Positions 42,575 to 52,800 of a stretch of 64,000 nt of DNA are shown here, in pieces. The position numbers and the translations under genes are program-made. Numbering within the stretch: the stretch's first letter is position 1; each line of letters opens with the position of its first letter. Source of the stretch: Alistipes_A hominis (GTDB taxonomy: Bacteria > Bacteroidota > Bacteroidia > Bacteroidales > Rikenellaceae); the NCBI RefSeq assembly GCF_014288115.1, contig NZ_JACOOK010000003.1:372001-436000 (forward strand). Reading direction: 5' to 3'. The notes beneath the pieces are model-generated. The model was not told the origin of the DNA and made no database searches. It saw nothing but the letters and a program-made list of their open reading frames with translations.

Positions 42575-43063
42575 TTGCCTTTCTGCAAAAAAATTGGCAT
42601 AAACAGGTCTTCCTTGTCATGGTATCTGTTCAAGCTAGTGAATGAAAATAGGCTGGTTAGAACCGGGCGTGGAATGTACGCCGAAGTAATGAAACAGACC
42701 TTTGCCCCCAAACCAGTAAAGGAAGTAAAGGAGATTTATGAACTATTACATGCCAATTTCCCATTTGCGAAATTCTGCGTCTACCAAGGAGAGATTATCG
42801 CACCTTTGCAACATCATCTTTCATCTAACCGCATCATCTATGCGGAAACGAACAGAGACTCGACAGAAACCGTTTTCAATTTTCTGAAAGGCAAGCAGCG
42901 TAATGCTTATCTGCGTCCTGATAAGAAAATGATATACCGATATGTGGATTTGGATAGCCGTGTCTTTTTTGTGAAAATCTTATCTCAGAGGCTCCTTTGC
43001 AAAAGGTATCTGGAGTTCCCATGCCCACGCTGGAAAAACTATTGGTGGATATATTAAGGTAAG
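42575..43063 (+). pseudogene. AbiEi/DUF6577-like antitoxin gene, broken
   Basis: The winged-helix N-terminus is visible (INRSSLSWYLFKLVNENRLV, RTGRGMYAE), followed by FAPKPVKEVKEIYELLHANF, PFAKFCVYQGEIIAPLQHHL and YLRPDKKMIYRYVDLDSRVF, in the style of type IV toxin-antitoxin AbiEi/DUF6577 proteins of Bacteroidota. After FFVKIL the frame shifts; LISEAPLQKVSGVPMPTLEK, LLVDILR continues in another frame to a stop at 43063. The rest of the domain and any AbiEii-like nucleotidyltransferase toxin are absent. It is the remains of a toxin-antitoxin module just upstream of the restriction operon. Confidence 0.7.
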
Positions 43064-43213
43064 CTAAAAAGAATCTATTTAATACCTCATGTCGCTATCC
43101 ATTAATTCTTAGCCTTGGACAATACCCAACAAATGAAAAAGAAATTCGCCTGTTTTTATCTTTTTATCGCATAATATTTTATATCTTCGTAAATAAAAAC
43201 GGTACAGTATATA
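43064..43213 (+). promoter_or_regulatory. Likely promoter region of the xre-restriction operon
   Basis: AT-rich, with TATCTTCG (43182-43189) resembling a -7 box 24 bases before the ATG at 43214. No clear -33 TTG. The position fits autoregulation by the XRE protein. Confidence 0.35.
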
Positions 43214-43417
43214 ATGAACAAACCCATGAACCGAATCAAAGAAGTGCTTGAAGAGAAAGGCATAAAACAGACTTGGTTGGCAGAGAAGCTTGGAAAAAGT
43301 TTTTGTATTGTCAATTCATACGTCTGCAATCGCCGACAGCCAAGTTTAGAGGTGCTGTTTGAGATAGCCCAAATACTTCAAATTGATCCCAAAGAATTAA
43401 TAAAAAGTACAAAATAG
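43214..43417 (+). CDS. XRE-family control regulator of the restriction operon
   Basis: 67 residues; a second ATG at 43226 could also start it. One helix-turn-helix of the Cro/C1 type: WLAEKLGKSFCIVNSYVCNR then RQPSLEVLFEIAQILQIDPK. Small regulators of this kind time the expression of restriction genes so that methylation comes first. It lies 5 bases before the nuclease-methylase gene. It resembles the 66-residue regulator at 3805 in the Gabija remnant. Confidence 0.9.
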   Translation: MNKPMNRIKEVLEEKGIKQTWLAEKLGKSFCIVNSYVCNRRQPSLEVLFEIAQILQIDPKELIKSTK

Positions 43418-43422
43418 TATAT

Positions 43423-45657
43423 ATGGAACTCCAGATTAACGGCAACAAAATATTTGCTCCTCTGAAAAATAAAGAGTTGGTTCTAACTCCCGAAGAGAGA
43501 GTTCGTCAGGAATACATCTGCCGGCTTGTTAATGTCTATGACTACTCGCTTGATCAAATGGCTCAGGAAGTTCAAGTGAGTAATTCTCATCGTGGGCTGG
43601 GTAAAGCTCGAGCCGATATTGTAATATGGAAGTCTTCATCAGATAAGAAGGATGACGCTTCTGCTATAATCGTTATAGAGTGCAAAGCCGAGCATATTAC
43701 AATTCAAGAAGAGGATTATTATCAGGGATATAACTATGCATCTTGGGCTGGAGCGGATTTCTTTGTTACCACCAACCTGAAGGAGACTCGTATATTCAAG
43801 GTCGTTAAAGGAAAAATTCCAAAACGGCTTGAAGAGATTGTTGATATCCCCAAAGCCGAAGATCTGACCAATGCAAAAAAGATCAGGGAATTATTAAGTC
43901 AGACCAAAGCGTTTACGCGCGATGAATTCAGTAGGCTGCTTTTTAAATGCCATAATATCATACGAAACAACGACAAGTTGTCGCCGGAAGCAGCGTTTGA
44001 TGAAATCAGCAAGGTCCTCTTCATTAAAATCCGATATGAACGAGATAATACCGGTACTCAGATTTTTTCAAAAGAGGAATTTACGAAACTACGAGAAGCC
44101 TACGACAAGACAAAGTCCAAACAAAGTCTGCCTTTTTATCAGCAATTATTCGAGCGTACAAAGGAGGACTATGCAAAAGATGGTCTATTCGAATCCAATG
44201 ATACGATAAAGATTAAAGAGGCAAGTTTTGAGGCAATAGTTAAAGAACTCGAAGTGTACAATCTCTCCCGTACGGCAGATGATGTGAAAGGTATTGCCTT
44301 CGAGAAATTCTTAGGGAAAACCTTTCGCGGAGAGCTGGGCCAATTCTTTACGCCTTGCACCATTGTCGATTTCATGGTAGCATTACTTGACCCTGAGGAA
44401 GGTGAAATCATCTGCGACCCCTGTTGTGGTAGCGGAGGGTTCTTAATCAAGACCTTCGAGTATGTGCGCGAGAAAATTGAAAAAGACATACAAAAAGTTA
44501 AAGAGCAGATCAAAGCCCAGCTTTTCAATGAAAGCTATGAGACTCTGAGCGAAAAACAGAAATCAGCTATTGATGAACAGGTCAATGCCTATTTTGCTGC
44601 CCTTAACAAGGAACTTGATACCGGTAATTCAAACAGCCGTTTACAGAATCTATCCAGCAACTGTATCTATGGTACGGACGCCAATCCACGCATGGCACGA
44701 ACCGCAAAGATGAATATGATTATGCATGGAGATGGACACGGAGGCGTTTATCACCACGACGGATTGTTAAATGTCAATGGTGTTTTTGAAAATCGTTTCG
44801 ATGTGATTCTCACCAATCCGCCATTTGGTTCTCGCGTAGAAAAATCGCTGGAAATAACAGAAGCTGATGTGGAAACCGATGTGCAGAAGATTGCCGCATA
44901 CGAGAAGAAATATGGTAAAGAGGTATATCAACAGGCCAGGAGCCAGATCAATGACCACATAGGGGATTCTGTACTGGATTTATATACGGTTGGCAAACTT
45001 AGCGGGCTGACCGAAGTATTATTTATCGAACGTTGTATCCGCTTGCTTAAGCCGGGTGGACGTTTGGGCATTGTCTTGCCGGAAGGAGTTCTCAATAACA
45101 CTAATTTGCAAGCTGTACGCGAACTTTTCGAGGAAATGGCCAAAATAATTTTAATCACCTCTATCCCGCAAGACGTATTCATGGCCTCTGGGGCTACGGT
45201 AAAACCCAGCTTACTATTCTTCAAAAAGTTTACGACCGAAGAGCGGGCCCAGTTCGATGCAATTAAACAGGCGGCGACCGAAGAGGTAGGCTCCAAGTAT
45301 CAATCGCAACTTGATAAGATTGATTCATTCCTGGCGGAACGGGGTAATTCTGCAGAGGAAAAGAAAGCAAAGAGGGCTGAAAGGCGTGCGTTAGAGACGA
45401 AAATTGCAGCCGAAATATGGGCGATCGTTAAAGAAAAATTTGATTATACTATCCCCATCGCCCAAGTAGAAAAAGCAGGCATTACGACAACCGGTGCCGA
45501 ATGCGAGAATCAATTAATCGATTTGCTCGAAGAGTTTACGCCTTATCGCAAGAAGCATCATATGTGGGCCTCAAATGAGTTGAAATTTCACTATGAGATA
45601 GTCGATAATAAAGTCGTTCGAACCGATCAAGATGGCAATACGAAGGAGTTATGTTAA
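43423..45657 (+). CDS. Nuclease-methylase fusion (type IIB/IIG-like RM subunit)
   Basis: 744 residues. The N-terminal ~130 residues are a PD-(D/E)xK nuclease of the HsdR-N kind: ARADIVIW (Asp65), IIVIECKAE (Glu86, Lys88) and YYQGYNYA (Gln101). A helical spacer follows. The gamma-class N6-adenine methylase of HsdM type comes next, with GELGQFFTPCTIVDFMVALL, motif I DPCCGSGGF (332-340), GTDANPRMARTAKMNM and motif IV NPPF (465-468). A helical C-terminus is Lys/Glu-rich at ~630-670. Combining cleavage and methylation in one chain with a separate S subunit, and no HsdR translocase, is the plan of BcgI-like type IIB enzymes. Its last 7 bases overlap the hsdS start. Confidence 0.87.
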   Translation: MELQINGNKIFAPLKNKELVLTPEERVRQEYICRLVNVYDYSLDQMAQEVQVSNSHRGLGKARADIVIWKSSSDKKDDASAIIVIECKAEHITIQEEDYYQGYNYASWAGADFFVTTNLKETRIFKVVKGKIPKRLEEIVDIPKAEDLTNAKKIRELLSQTKAFTRDEFSRLLFKCHNIIRNNDKLSPEAAFDEISKVLFIKIRYERDNTGTQIFSKEEFTKLREAYDKTKSKQSLPFYQQLFERTKEDYAKDGLFESNDTIKIKEASFEAIVKELEVYNLSRTADDVKGIAFEKFLGKTFRGELGQFFTPCTIVDFMVALLDPEEGEIICDPCCGSGGFLIKTFEYVREKIEKDIQKVKEQIKAQLFNESYETLSEKQKSAIDEQVNAYFAALNKELDTGNSNSRLQNLSSNCIYGTDANPRMARTAKMNMIMHGDGHGGVYHHDGLLNVNGVFENRFDVILTNPPFGSRVEKSLEITEADVETDVQKIAAYEKKYGKEVYQQARSQINDHIGDSVLDLYTVGKLSGLTEVLFIERCIRLLKPGGRLGIVLPEGVLNNTNLQAVRELFEEMAKIILITSIPQDVFMASGATVKPSLLFFKKFTTEERAQFDAIKQAATEEVGSKYQSQLDKIDSFLAERGNSAEEKKAKRAERRALETKIAAEIWAIVKEKFDYTIPIAQVEKAGITTTGAECENQLIDLLEEFTPYRKKHHMWASNELKFHYEIVDNKVVRTDQDGNTKELC

Positions 45658-47012
45658 AGAGTAAAAGCACATACAAGTATTTGGATTTTGTAAAGTTATC
45701 GCAACTTTACAACTGGAGTGTGCAGTATCTGAATGACTCCAAAATCCGATTCACTACCAAATACCCGCTGGTTCAGATTAAAGAGTTCCTGACCCGTAAT
45801 AAAACAGCTATTGAAATACAGGACGATGTATATTACAAGCGTGCCACCATTAAGGTACGCAACGGTGGAATCTTTCTGCGAGATACAGTTATAGGGAGTA
45901 AAATTGGCACAAAAAATCAATTCGTGATTTCCAAGGGACAATTCCTGTTGTCCAAGATAGATGCTCGTAACGGTGCATTTGGCGTTGTCCCAGAGGAGTT
46001 AGATGGAGGAATCATAACAGGTAATTTCTGGACTTTTGATGTAGATTATTCAAAAGTAAACCCACATTATTTAGCATTACTCACGACAACGAATGAGTTT
46101 ATTGAATTCTGCGAACAAGCAAGTAATGGTACGACCAATCGCCACTATTTGCAGGAACCTCTGTTTTTAGATATAAAGGTTCCTCTTCCCTCACTAGCAG
46201 AACAAAATAAGTTGGTGGAGGAGTATAATGCTATAATTGAAGAAGGGAATAAAATAGACATCCAAATTGAATCAATTCGACAAAAAATACAATCGTATTT
46301 ATTAAATGCCATCGGCATAAAAGATAGTAATAACCTTGAGAATAATAAGACTGCAGAATGTCAATATAAATACCTGAAATTCACAAATTTATCCGACATA
46401 AACAGATGGGATTATTGGAACCAGGAGCAGTCAATAACAACCTTGCTCCATACTACAAAATACCCCATAGTTACGCTTGGATCTTATAATCTAATACATA
46501 GAAAATGGGTGCGAGACTCTAATACTTTCAGATATGTGGAAATAGGAAGTGTCGAACCCTTGCGTGGTATTGTCAATGCAGAAGAGCTTAGTACGGATAA
46601 AGCGCCAAGCAGAGCTACTCAAATTATAAAAGAAGGAGATCTGATTATTGGTACGACGCGACCATACTTGAAGAAATTTGCAATAGTTCCTTCTGAATAT
46701 GATAGTTGTGTTTGTTCGTCAGGTTTTCAGGTAATCGCAGCTAACAAGAATTACAATCTGAATTTCCTGTATGAGTATTTGCATACATATTTGGCAATAA
46801 ATCAATTTGAATTTTATATGACCGGAGCCCTATATCCGGCGATAACAAACAAAGATTTAAAAAAAGTATTAGTACCATTCCCTCCTTTAGAAATTCAGAA
46901 TGATATAGTACAGTATATTCAGGTTCTGAAAGAAAAGGTACAATCACTAATACAGCAGGCTAGTATAGCCCACACAATCGCAAAAAAAAGATTTGAGACC
47001 CAAATATTTTAA
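45651..47012 (+). CDS. Specificity subunit (HsdS-like) of the restriction operon
   Basis: 453 residues with two target-recognition domains, each followed by a conserved helix. TRD1 covers ~15-190 and ends PLPSLAEQNKLVEEYNAIIE; TRD2 covers ~245-425 and ends PFPPLEIQNDIVQYIQVLKE. Each half should read one part of a split recognition site and direct the adjacent nuclease-methylase. The start overlaps that gene by 7 bases. No truncated second hsdS or inversion repeat is seen, so phase-variable shuffling is not indicated. The next gene begins 5 bases after its stop. Confidence 0.9.
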   Translation: MLKSKSTYKYLDFVKLSQLYNWSVQYLNDSKIRFTTKYPLVQIKEFLTRNKTAIEIQDDVYYKRATIKVRNGGIFLRDTVIGSKIGTKNQFVISKGQFLLSKIDARNGAFGVVPEELDGGIITGNFWTFDVDYSKVNPHYLALLTTTNEFIEFCEQASNGTTNRHYLQEPLFLDIKVPLPSLAEQNKLVEEYNAIIEEGNKIDIQIESIRQKIQSYLLNAIGIKDSNNLENNKTAECQYKYLKFTNLSDINRWDYWNQEQSITTLLHTTKYPIVTLGSYNLIHRKWVRDSNTFRYVEIGSVEPLRGIVNAEELSTDKAPSRATQIIKEGDLIIGTTRPYLKKFAIVPSEYDSCVCSSGFQVIAANKNYNLNFLYEYLHTYLAINQFEFYMTGALYPAITNKDLKKVLVPFPPLEIQNDIVQYIQVLKEKVQSLIQQASIAHTIAKKRFETQIF

Positions 47013-47017
47013 ATAAT

Positions 47018-48925
47018 ATGACACGTGACGAATTGAATAATATTGCAAATCAGGTTCAAAAAACGAAACGGCCTGTGCCAATAACTAAACGCGAATTAAT
47101 TAATTCTCTCGGATGTGAAAAACGCACTACAGGAAATATTGCATACATTAATTCATGGCTTGATAAATATAATTTAGTCACAGTCCCCAATTATGCTGAT
47201 GGATATATAGACGATGTTACAGAATTGAAGTTTAAATATTCCATTAAACCAGATAGGTTCCAATTATATTCTCTTAATATAGGAGAATATAAAAACCTAC
47301 ATCAATTATGTATTGATTTTGAATCAACTGACAAATACTGCTGCCTAATCGGGTTAAATGGGTCCGGAAAAAGTAATGTTTTAGAGGTCATAAGTGCCAT
47401 TTTTTATAGTCTGTACCATATTGCCACCTTGGTAGATGGGCTCAGAAAATACCCATGTCCATTTAAATATCGAATTAGCTATATCAATGATAATGAATTT
47501 TATGAGATCATTGATGGTAGATTAAAAAATGGGAATAAAGTAACATTAGATATTTTACCCAAAAATATCCTTGCTTCATATAGTGGGGAAGATACAAGGT
47601 TATGGAAAACATATTATAAGCCTATATATGAAAAGTATTGCAGCAAAATGACTGCTACTCAGGGATTTATTCCTCTATTTATGTTTTATATAAGTCGGCA
47701 TGAATGGGATATTTCTCTATTAACACTGCTGTATTCTGAGGATATTGACGTTGTTAAGTTTGTTGCAGGAATAACAAAAGGTGCTGAATGCAAAATATCT
47801 TTTGAGTATAATAATACCAATATAAAGAAGTGGGACGGAACAGAAATCGAAGGTTTTATAGAAAAATTAAAAAAAAAGTCTACTTATAATATCGAATCGT
47901 TTAGGGCGACAATAAATGAAATTAATTTTATTGATCAGCCTAGTACTCTATTTTACTGTCTATGTAAATGCCGAACAGAAAGTGATAATCAAATTATACA
48001 AAGAATAAACATTGAATTTATAAATAAGGGAAACATTGAAGGTCTCAGCAAAGGAGAAAAAAAGTTAATCAATGCTAATACCATAATTCATATTCTTTCT
48101 GCTCCTAATAGTTTGTGTCTTTTTGATGAGCCTGATTCACACATTCATATTGCAAGAAAAGATGAATTAAAAGAATTGATTAATACAGAGAACCGCTATA
48201 GTATAGTTACAACCCACTCTCCCGTATTTGTGAATTGTCTTTGCGATGAAAATATTCGGTATTTGAAAGATGGCAAGATTGAAGATCTGGAGAGGAGCAA
48301 AAAATTATCACTTTTATCTGGCGGAGGCATTTCCATTTTTGAAGGTTCTTTAATATTAGGGACAAAAAAAATTCTAGTTGTCGAAGGCCCCTATGATAAA
48401 AAATACCTTGAAAAGGCTATTTCAATTTTTGCAAAAAGAAATTCTAAATATAAAGCTCTTAAACAAATTGCTATTATCCCAGCCGGAAGCGCAGGAAACG
48501 CAAAAACAATGTATGATGATGTTTTATCTAAACAAGTTGACGGATTAGAACTAATAGCTTTCCTATTCGATTATGATAAAGGAGGATTGGAGGGGTGGAA
48601 AAATATTGGCAATATAAAATCTGAGAAAGTAATTCCCATATTTTATCAGGACAATTATGCAAAAGAATACGAAACCAGTATAAAAAATATAGCAGATAAA
48701 GATTCGTATATGGTCGAAGATTTATTTTCACCGGAATCATATAAAGAAAAAGTCGAATATATTCATAAAAAGAATACACATAAAGAGTTCCGGTGCAATG
48801 ACCAAGGTAAAACGACGGAAGCAATAAAAAAGCATATTGAGAACCATTACTCTCAATTTAAAGACGAATGGTTTGATGGATTCAAACCTGTATTGGATCA
48901 ATTAATTAGTATTTTTAAATTATAG
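47018..48925 (+). CDS. OLD-like AAA ATPase with Toprim-like C-terminus
   Basis: 635 residues. Residues 1-75 are a winged-helix-like segment (VPITKRELINSLGCEKRTTG). An ABC/SMC-type ATPase follows: CLIGLNGSGKSNVLEVIS (P-loop), GLSKGEKKLINANTII (signature), LCLFDEPDSHIHI (Walker B) and TTHSPVFVNC (H-loop). A Toprim-like end holds ILVVEGPYDKKYLEKA and FLFDYDKGG, the usual Glu and Asp-x-Asp positions. OLD, GajA and PARIS-like ATPases share this layout and usually act as nucleases or sensors in phage defence. Here it is the fourth gene of a restriction operon with gaps of only 5 and 2 bases, so it should work with or back up that enzyme. Its GC is lower than that of its neighbours. Confidence 0.82.
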   Translation: MTRDELNNIANQVQKTKRPVPITKRELINSLGCEKRTTGNIAYINSWLDKYNLVTVPNYADGYIDDVTELKFKYSIKPDRFQLYSLNIGEYKNLHQLCIDFESTDKYCCLIGLNGSGKSNVLEVISAIFYSLYHIATLVDGLRKYPCPFKYRISYINDNEFYEIIDGRLKNGNKVTLDILPKNILASYSGEDTRLWKTYYKPIYEKYCSKMTATQGFIPLFMFYISRHEWDISLLTLLYSEDIDVVKFVAGITKGAECKISFEYNNTNIKKWDGTEIEGFIEKLKKKSTYNIESFRATINEINFIDQPSTLFYCLCKCRTESDNQIIQRINIEFINKGNIEGLSKGEKKLINANTIIHILSAPNSLCLFDEPDSHIHIARKDELKELINTENRYSIVTTHSPVFVNCLCDENIRYLKDGKIEDLERSKKLSLLSGGGISIFEGSLILGTKKILVVEGPYDKKYLEKAISIFAKRNSKYKALKQIAIIPAGSAGNAKTMYDDVLSKQVDGLELIAFLFDYDKGGLEGWKNIGNIKSEKVIPIFYQDNYAKEYETSIKNIADKDSYMVEDLFSPESYKEKVEYIHKKNTHKEFRCNDQGKTTEAIKKHIENHYSQFKDEWFDGFKPVLDQLISIFKL

Positions 48926-48927
48926 CC

Positions 48928-49755
48928 ATGGGCAAAACAGTAACTACATATTTGATTGACGGAGATCCAAAGGGGACGCAGTATGCATTTATCAGCAACA
49001 AGATTTGTCAGATGTTTGTGATTCCGCGTTCGAACCTGGCCTATCTGAACGAGCAGGAGAAACTGCACAAGCCGGCGTTTTATATCCTGATTGGAGAAGA
49101 TGAGACGACAAAACCGCAAGCCTATATCGGAGAGACCGAGAATTTTAAGGAACGGGTAAAAGACCACGACAGCAAAAAAGCATTTTGGCAAAAAGCACTT
49201 GTCTTTGTCTCGAAAGACGAAGATATGACCAAAGCCGACGTGCAATATCTGGAATATCGTGCGATTGCTGAGGCCAAGCGGTCGAACTCGTTCGTGCTAA
49301 ACGAAAACAAACAGGTTCCCAAAGCGCCGAATCTTCCCGAGCATCAGCGGGATGCTATGGATGAATTTTTTGACGACATTAAGTTCCTTGCGTTATTCAT
49401 TGGTTGTGGCATCTTTGAAATATCTCAGCCCAAGGAAGAACATCTGTTCTATACAAAGGCCAGAGGCTGTAATGCAAAAGGATTTTATAATTCCGCAGGG
49501 TTTACAGTATTAAAGGGCAGCATCGTAGCCAATAATTGTGTCCCCTCTTTTACATGGAAAGCAAAGAGGGAAAGAATGGTCGAAGAATATGCGACTTTGA
49601 ATAACGGCATTTGGACGATGGACTCGGACAAGACCTTCTCCAGTCCCAGTACCGCCGCCGATTTCTGCACAGGTCGGCCATCCAATGGATGGAACGAATG
49701 GAAAGATAAGGATGGGAATACATTGGATTTGGTATATAGAAAGCAGTTGGAATAA
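48928..49755 (+). CDS. GIY-YIG nuclease with DUF4357 domain
   Basis: 275 residues. The GIY-YIG module lies at ~50-150: FYILIGEDETTKPQAYIGET stands for the GIY/YIG strands, then FKERVKDHD with the catalytic Arg, YLEYRAIAEA with the catalytic Glu, and LNENK with the Asn. The C-terminal ~70 residues match DUF4357 (TFSSPSTAADFCTGRPSNGW, NEWKD). GIY-YIG/DUF4357 proteins are found beside restriction genes in many bacteria; here it ends the operon, 2 bases after the ATPase gene. It could be an extra effector nuclease. Its stop is 54 bases from the stop of the convergent Res gene. Confidence 0.87.
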   Translation: MGKTVTTYLIDGDPKGTQYAFISNKICQMFVIPRSNLAYLNEQEKLHKPAFYILIGEDETTKPQAYIGETENFKERVKDHDSKKAFWQKALVFVSKDEDMTKADVQYLEYRAIAEAKRSNSFVLNENKQVPKAPNLPEHQRDAMDEFFDDIKFLALFIGCGIFEISQPKEEHLFYTKARGCNAKGFYNSAGFTVLKGSIVANNCVPSFTWKAKRERMVEEYATLNNGIWTMDSDKTFSSPSTAADFCTGRPSNGWNEWKDKDGNTLDLVYRKQLE

Positions 49756-49808
49756 AATAATTACCTTCTTGTAGGATGAGCAATCTACTATATATTTATT
49801 GATTAACT

Positions 49809-52800
49809 TTACAAAAAGCATATTTTATTTATCATACTGATAACACATTGGTCATCATCAAGAGTATAGACATTGTGTGCCTCTCTTGTGGTTTTATCCC
49901 AATGCCACCATTCATGCAAATCTGCTGATTTTGTTGCAGACATAATAAATGAATTGAGAACAATCTGCTTATCACCTGCTGTCGGTGCTAACTGCTTTTC
50001 CAAATCCTTGATTGTTTTGTAAAATTCAATCTTAGGGTCATCAGGCATAATACGAAGCAAACCTTTCGGGTCGACAAATGTGATATATTGCTTTTCAGGT
50101 GTGTCTATCCATAAGATATAATCAGGATAGAAATTACCTGCAACAAAGAATCCCATACCCACCTTACTTTTATTTCTTAGAAGATAAAGAGATTTGTTTT
50201 CAAGTACATCACCATTATTCTCTGTAAATTCCTTCAGATAATCAACAAACAGCTTTTCATCTTCATTCAAACTGACAGGGGTAATCTGTATATTGGTATT
50301 TCCCTTTTTCAAGCACACCAATGGCGCATACAAGTGAGAACGGAAATCGAACAGACACAGATTTTTGTTGAAGTCAAACTTCTTTTCGTATTCGTTCAAT
50401 CCATTATTATCTGTAAGAATAGATTTTATATCTTCAATGAATTTATCCAATTCTTCACCAGTGGTATCTAAGCTATTTTGTGGTGTAACGGTGAAGGTAT
50501 ATTCATCTACAAAATTATTGTCAGTAGCCGAGATTTCTTGGAATTCAAGCAATGGTGCTTCCCATCTTTCTTGCTCGAATTTGCAGAATTTGTCCATATA
50601 AGACTTTAATGCCATAATCGCATAATCTGTGGCATACTCAATTTTGCGAATTGAATCTATTTCAAGTTGCTTTTCTGGAATAATTAGTTCATACCAACCA
50701 TCTGTTTCAAGAATAGGTTTCAGCTTGTTTCTATCAATGCTGATATTGAAATAAGACTTCTCATTCTTGTATTGCTGAATCTCATCAAAAATGCGATAAT
50801 AATCAAGCAAGGCAAGTGTTGACGCTGGAATCGTGAATCTTGTATCAATCATCTGAATATTCATTTTTAATGAGCCTGATGATTCAATGGATTGAATCTT
50901 GCTTCGGCAATCTAGTACCGACTTGTTACGAACAAGGTATCGCATGAAGTCTTCTTTGGGTACATCGAGCACCATACGTCGTGCTTGCTTCTTGAAATTC
51001 TTCCCGTCCTTTACTTTTATGACACGGAGTTTCTTTGTCTTCACTTCATCATAACGGTTGACTACCGGCAGAGTCACTTCGATAATATCATCATTGGTTG
51101 GAGCGCCTTCCTGTTCAAGGAATTTCTTGAAATCCTCCATATATTGCGCCTTCACACCGAAAATGGTAAGTGTTTCTACGCAATTCATATATCGCAAAGG
51201 CTTTACTGAGGTATCGTCAAGGCATGTAGACCTTTTTAGCATTCCTTTATATCCTTTCAAACGAACACCACGACCAAACAACTGAATTGCCTGCGAACCT
51301 TCACCTTTGGCAAAATTTATCAATCCCATTGTAGACACACGCCAGCTGTTCCATCCTTCGGTAAACTTTCGTGAACCGATAAGTATTCTAACCTTTGATT
51401 CTTTATCGTTGATGCTACTGAATAATGAAGTAGAAACGAATTCTTCGCTTCTGCTTACTATTCCCTTTGCTTCACAAGCCTTAATAAGATTAGCTGTATC
51501 TCCAATGTTTATCACACCAAAATAATCACCATATTCGCCAATCTTCATTGCAATTTCGCCTTGCACTTGCTTTATGGCTTCAATGTGCAATCGTGGAGCA
51601 TCGGCAACAGTGTCGGTATTGAATATCAGATGAAGCATATCTTCATATAGCACTTGCGCTGATGGTAATTGGCCATACACATCTATTAGCGCATTGAAAT
51701 CGTGTGAAAATAGATCACGTCCATATTTATCGGCAAGACCTGTTTCTTCTGACTTCACTTGCTCTATACAACGGATGCTTTCTTGTTTGTTACGAACAAA
51801 TCTGTCGATAAAACATAACACTTCCTGAACATCACTTAACTCATCTTTTGATGTTGATGCCGTTACACGGTTTCCAACAAACACTAATAATGGATTCTCT
51901 ATATTGAAAGGAATCAGTTCGGTTCGTTTTTCAATAGAATACTTCACTTGTTGGAAGAAGGAAAGCAAACAACCTATCAAATACAAATGACGGTGATTAT
52001 CATCAATACCTGCTCTGAGGTTATAGATACGATAATCTTTTCCATAGCCATCGCCATAGAAATATTTGTATGAGTAGTCCATTATTATAGACTTGCCATA
52101 TTCCGCTACCATCTGCCTGTCTTCCTTTTTTGAAGATGTGGCATTCAGTGCTTGTTTAAATGTAGCTGAGTACTCAAAGGCAAAACCTTCTTCGCTTAAG
52201 CGTGTACGATAGTCGTACCAAACACCGTCTGTTGAAGACATGCCACGATGGGCTTCATCCACAAGAACAAGGTTATTGCGTTCAAAGCTGTCTACCGATA
52301 CGGTTTTCACTTTGCCTTCTTCCTTGAGTTTGTTCATATCAATGATGGCAATACCTTCATTTTGTCCGCTAGACATACCGCCACCATCTTTGTTGAAGAT
52401 AGTGGCTTTAATTCCAGAAAGAGTAAGTTCATTTAAATGTTGTTTACTCATTCCTTCATTTGGCGAAAGCACAATAATTTTATTGATAGCGATACCGCCG
52501 TTTATTCGTTTTGCTCGCTTCAAATAGAATATAAATTGCTTTATGTTGATGTGCATTAAAAGTGTCTTACCACTACCTGTAGCACACATATACGCTAACT
52601 TGTTCATTGAGCTAATGGTATATGGTTCCATCGCAAGAGCACCCAATGTTCTTGCGTTTTCGCTATCAATGAATTCGTTAAGCGACTTGCAGAAGGCTGA
52701 TCTGTCTGCAAAGTAGTTGTCGAGATACATCTCAGTGAATAACAGGGAGATGTATTGAAAATACTTCAGGCTGATTCCACCACGGTTTTCTCCAATTTCT

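Noticed and set aside
43423..47012. Standard type I R-M system
   Set aside because: There is no HsdR translocase; the nuclease domain is fused to the methylase, which fits a type IIB/IIG-like plan better.
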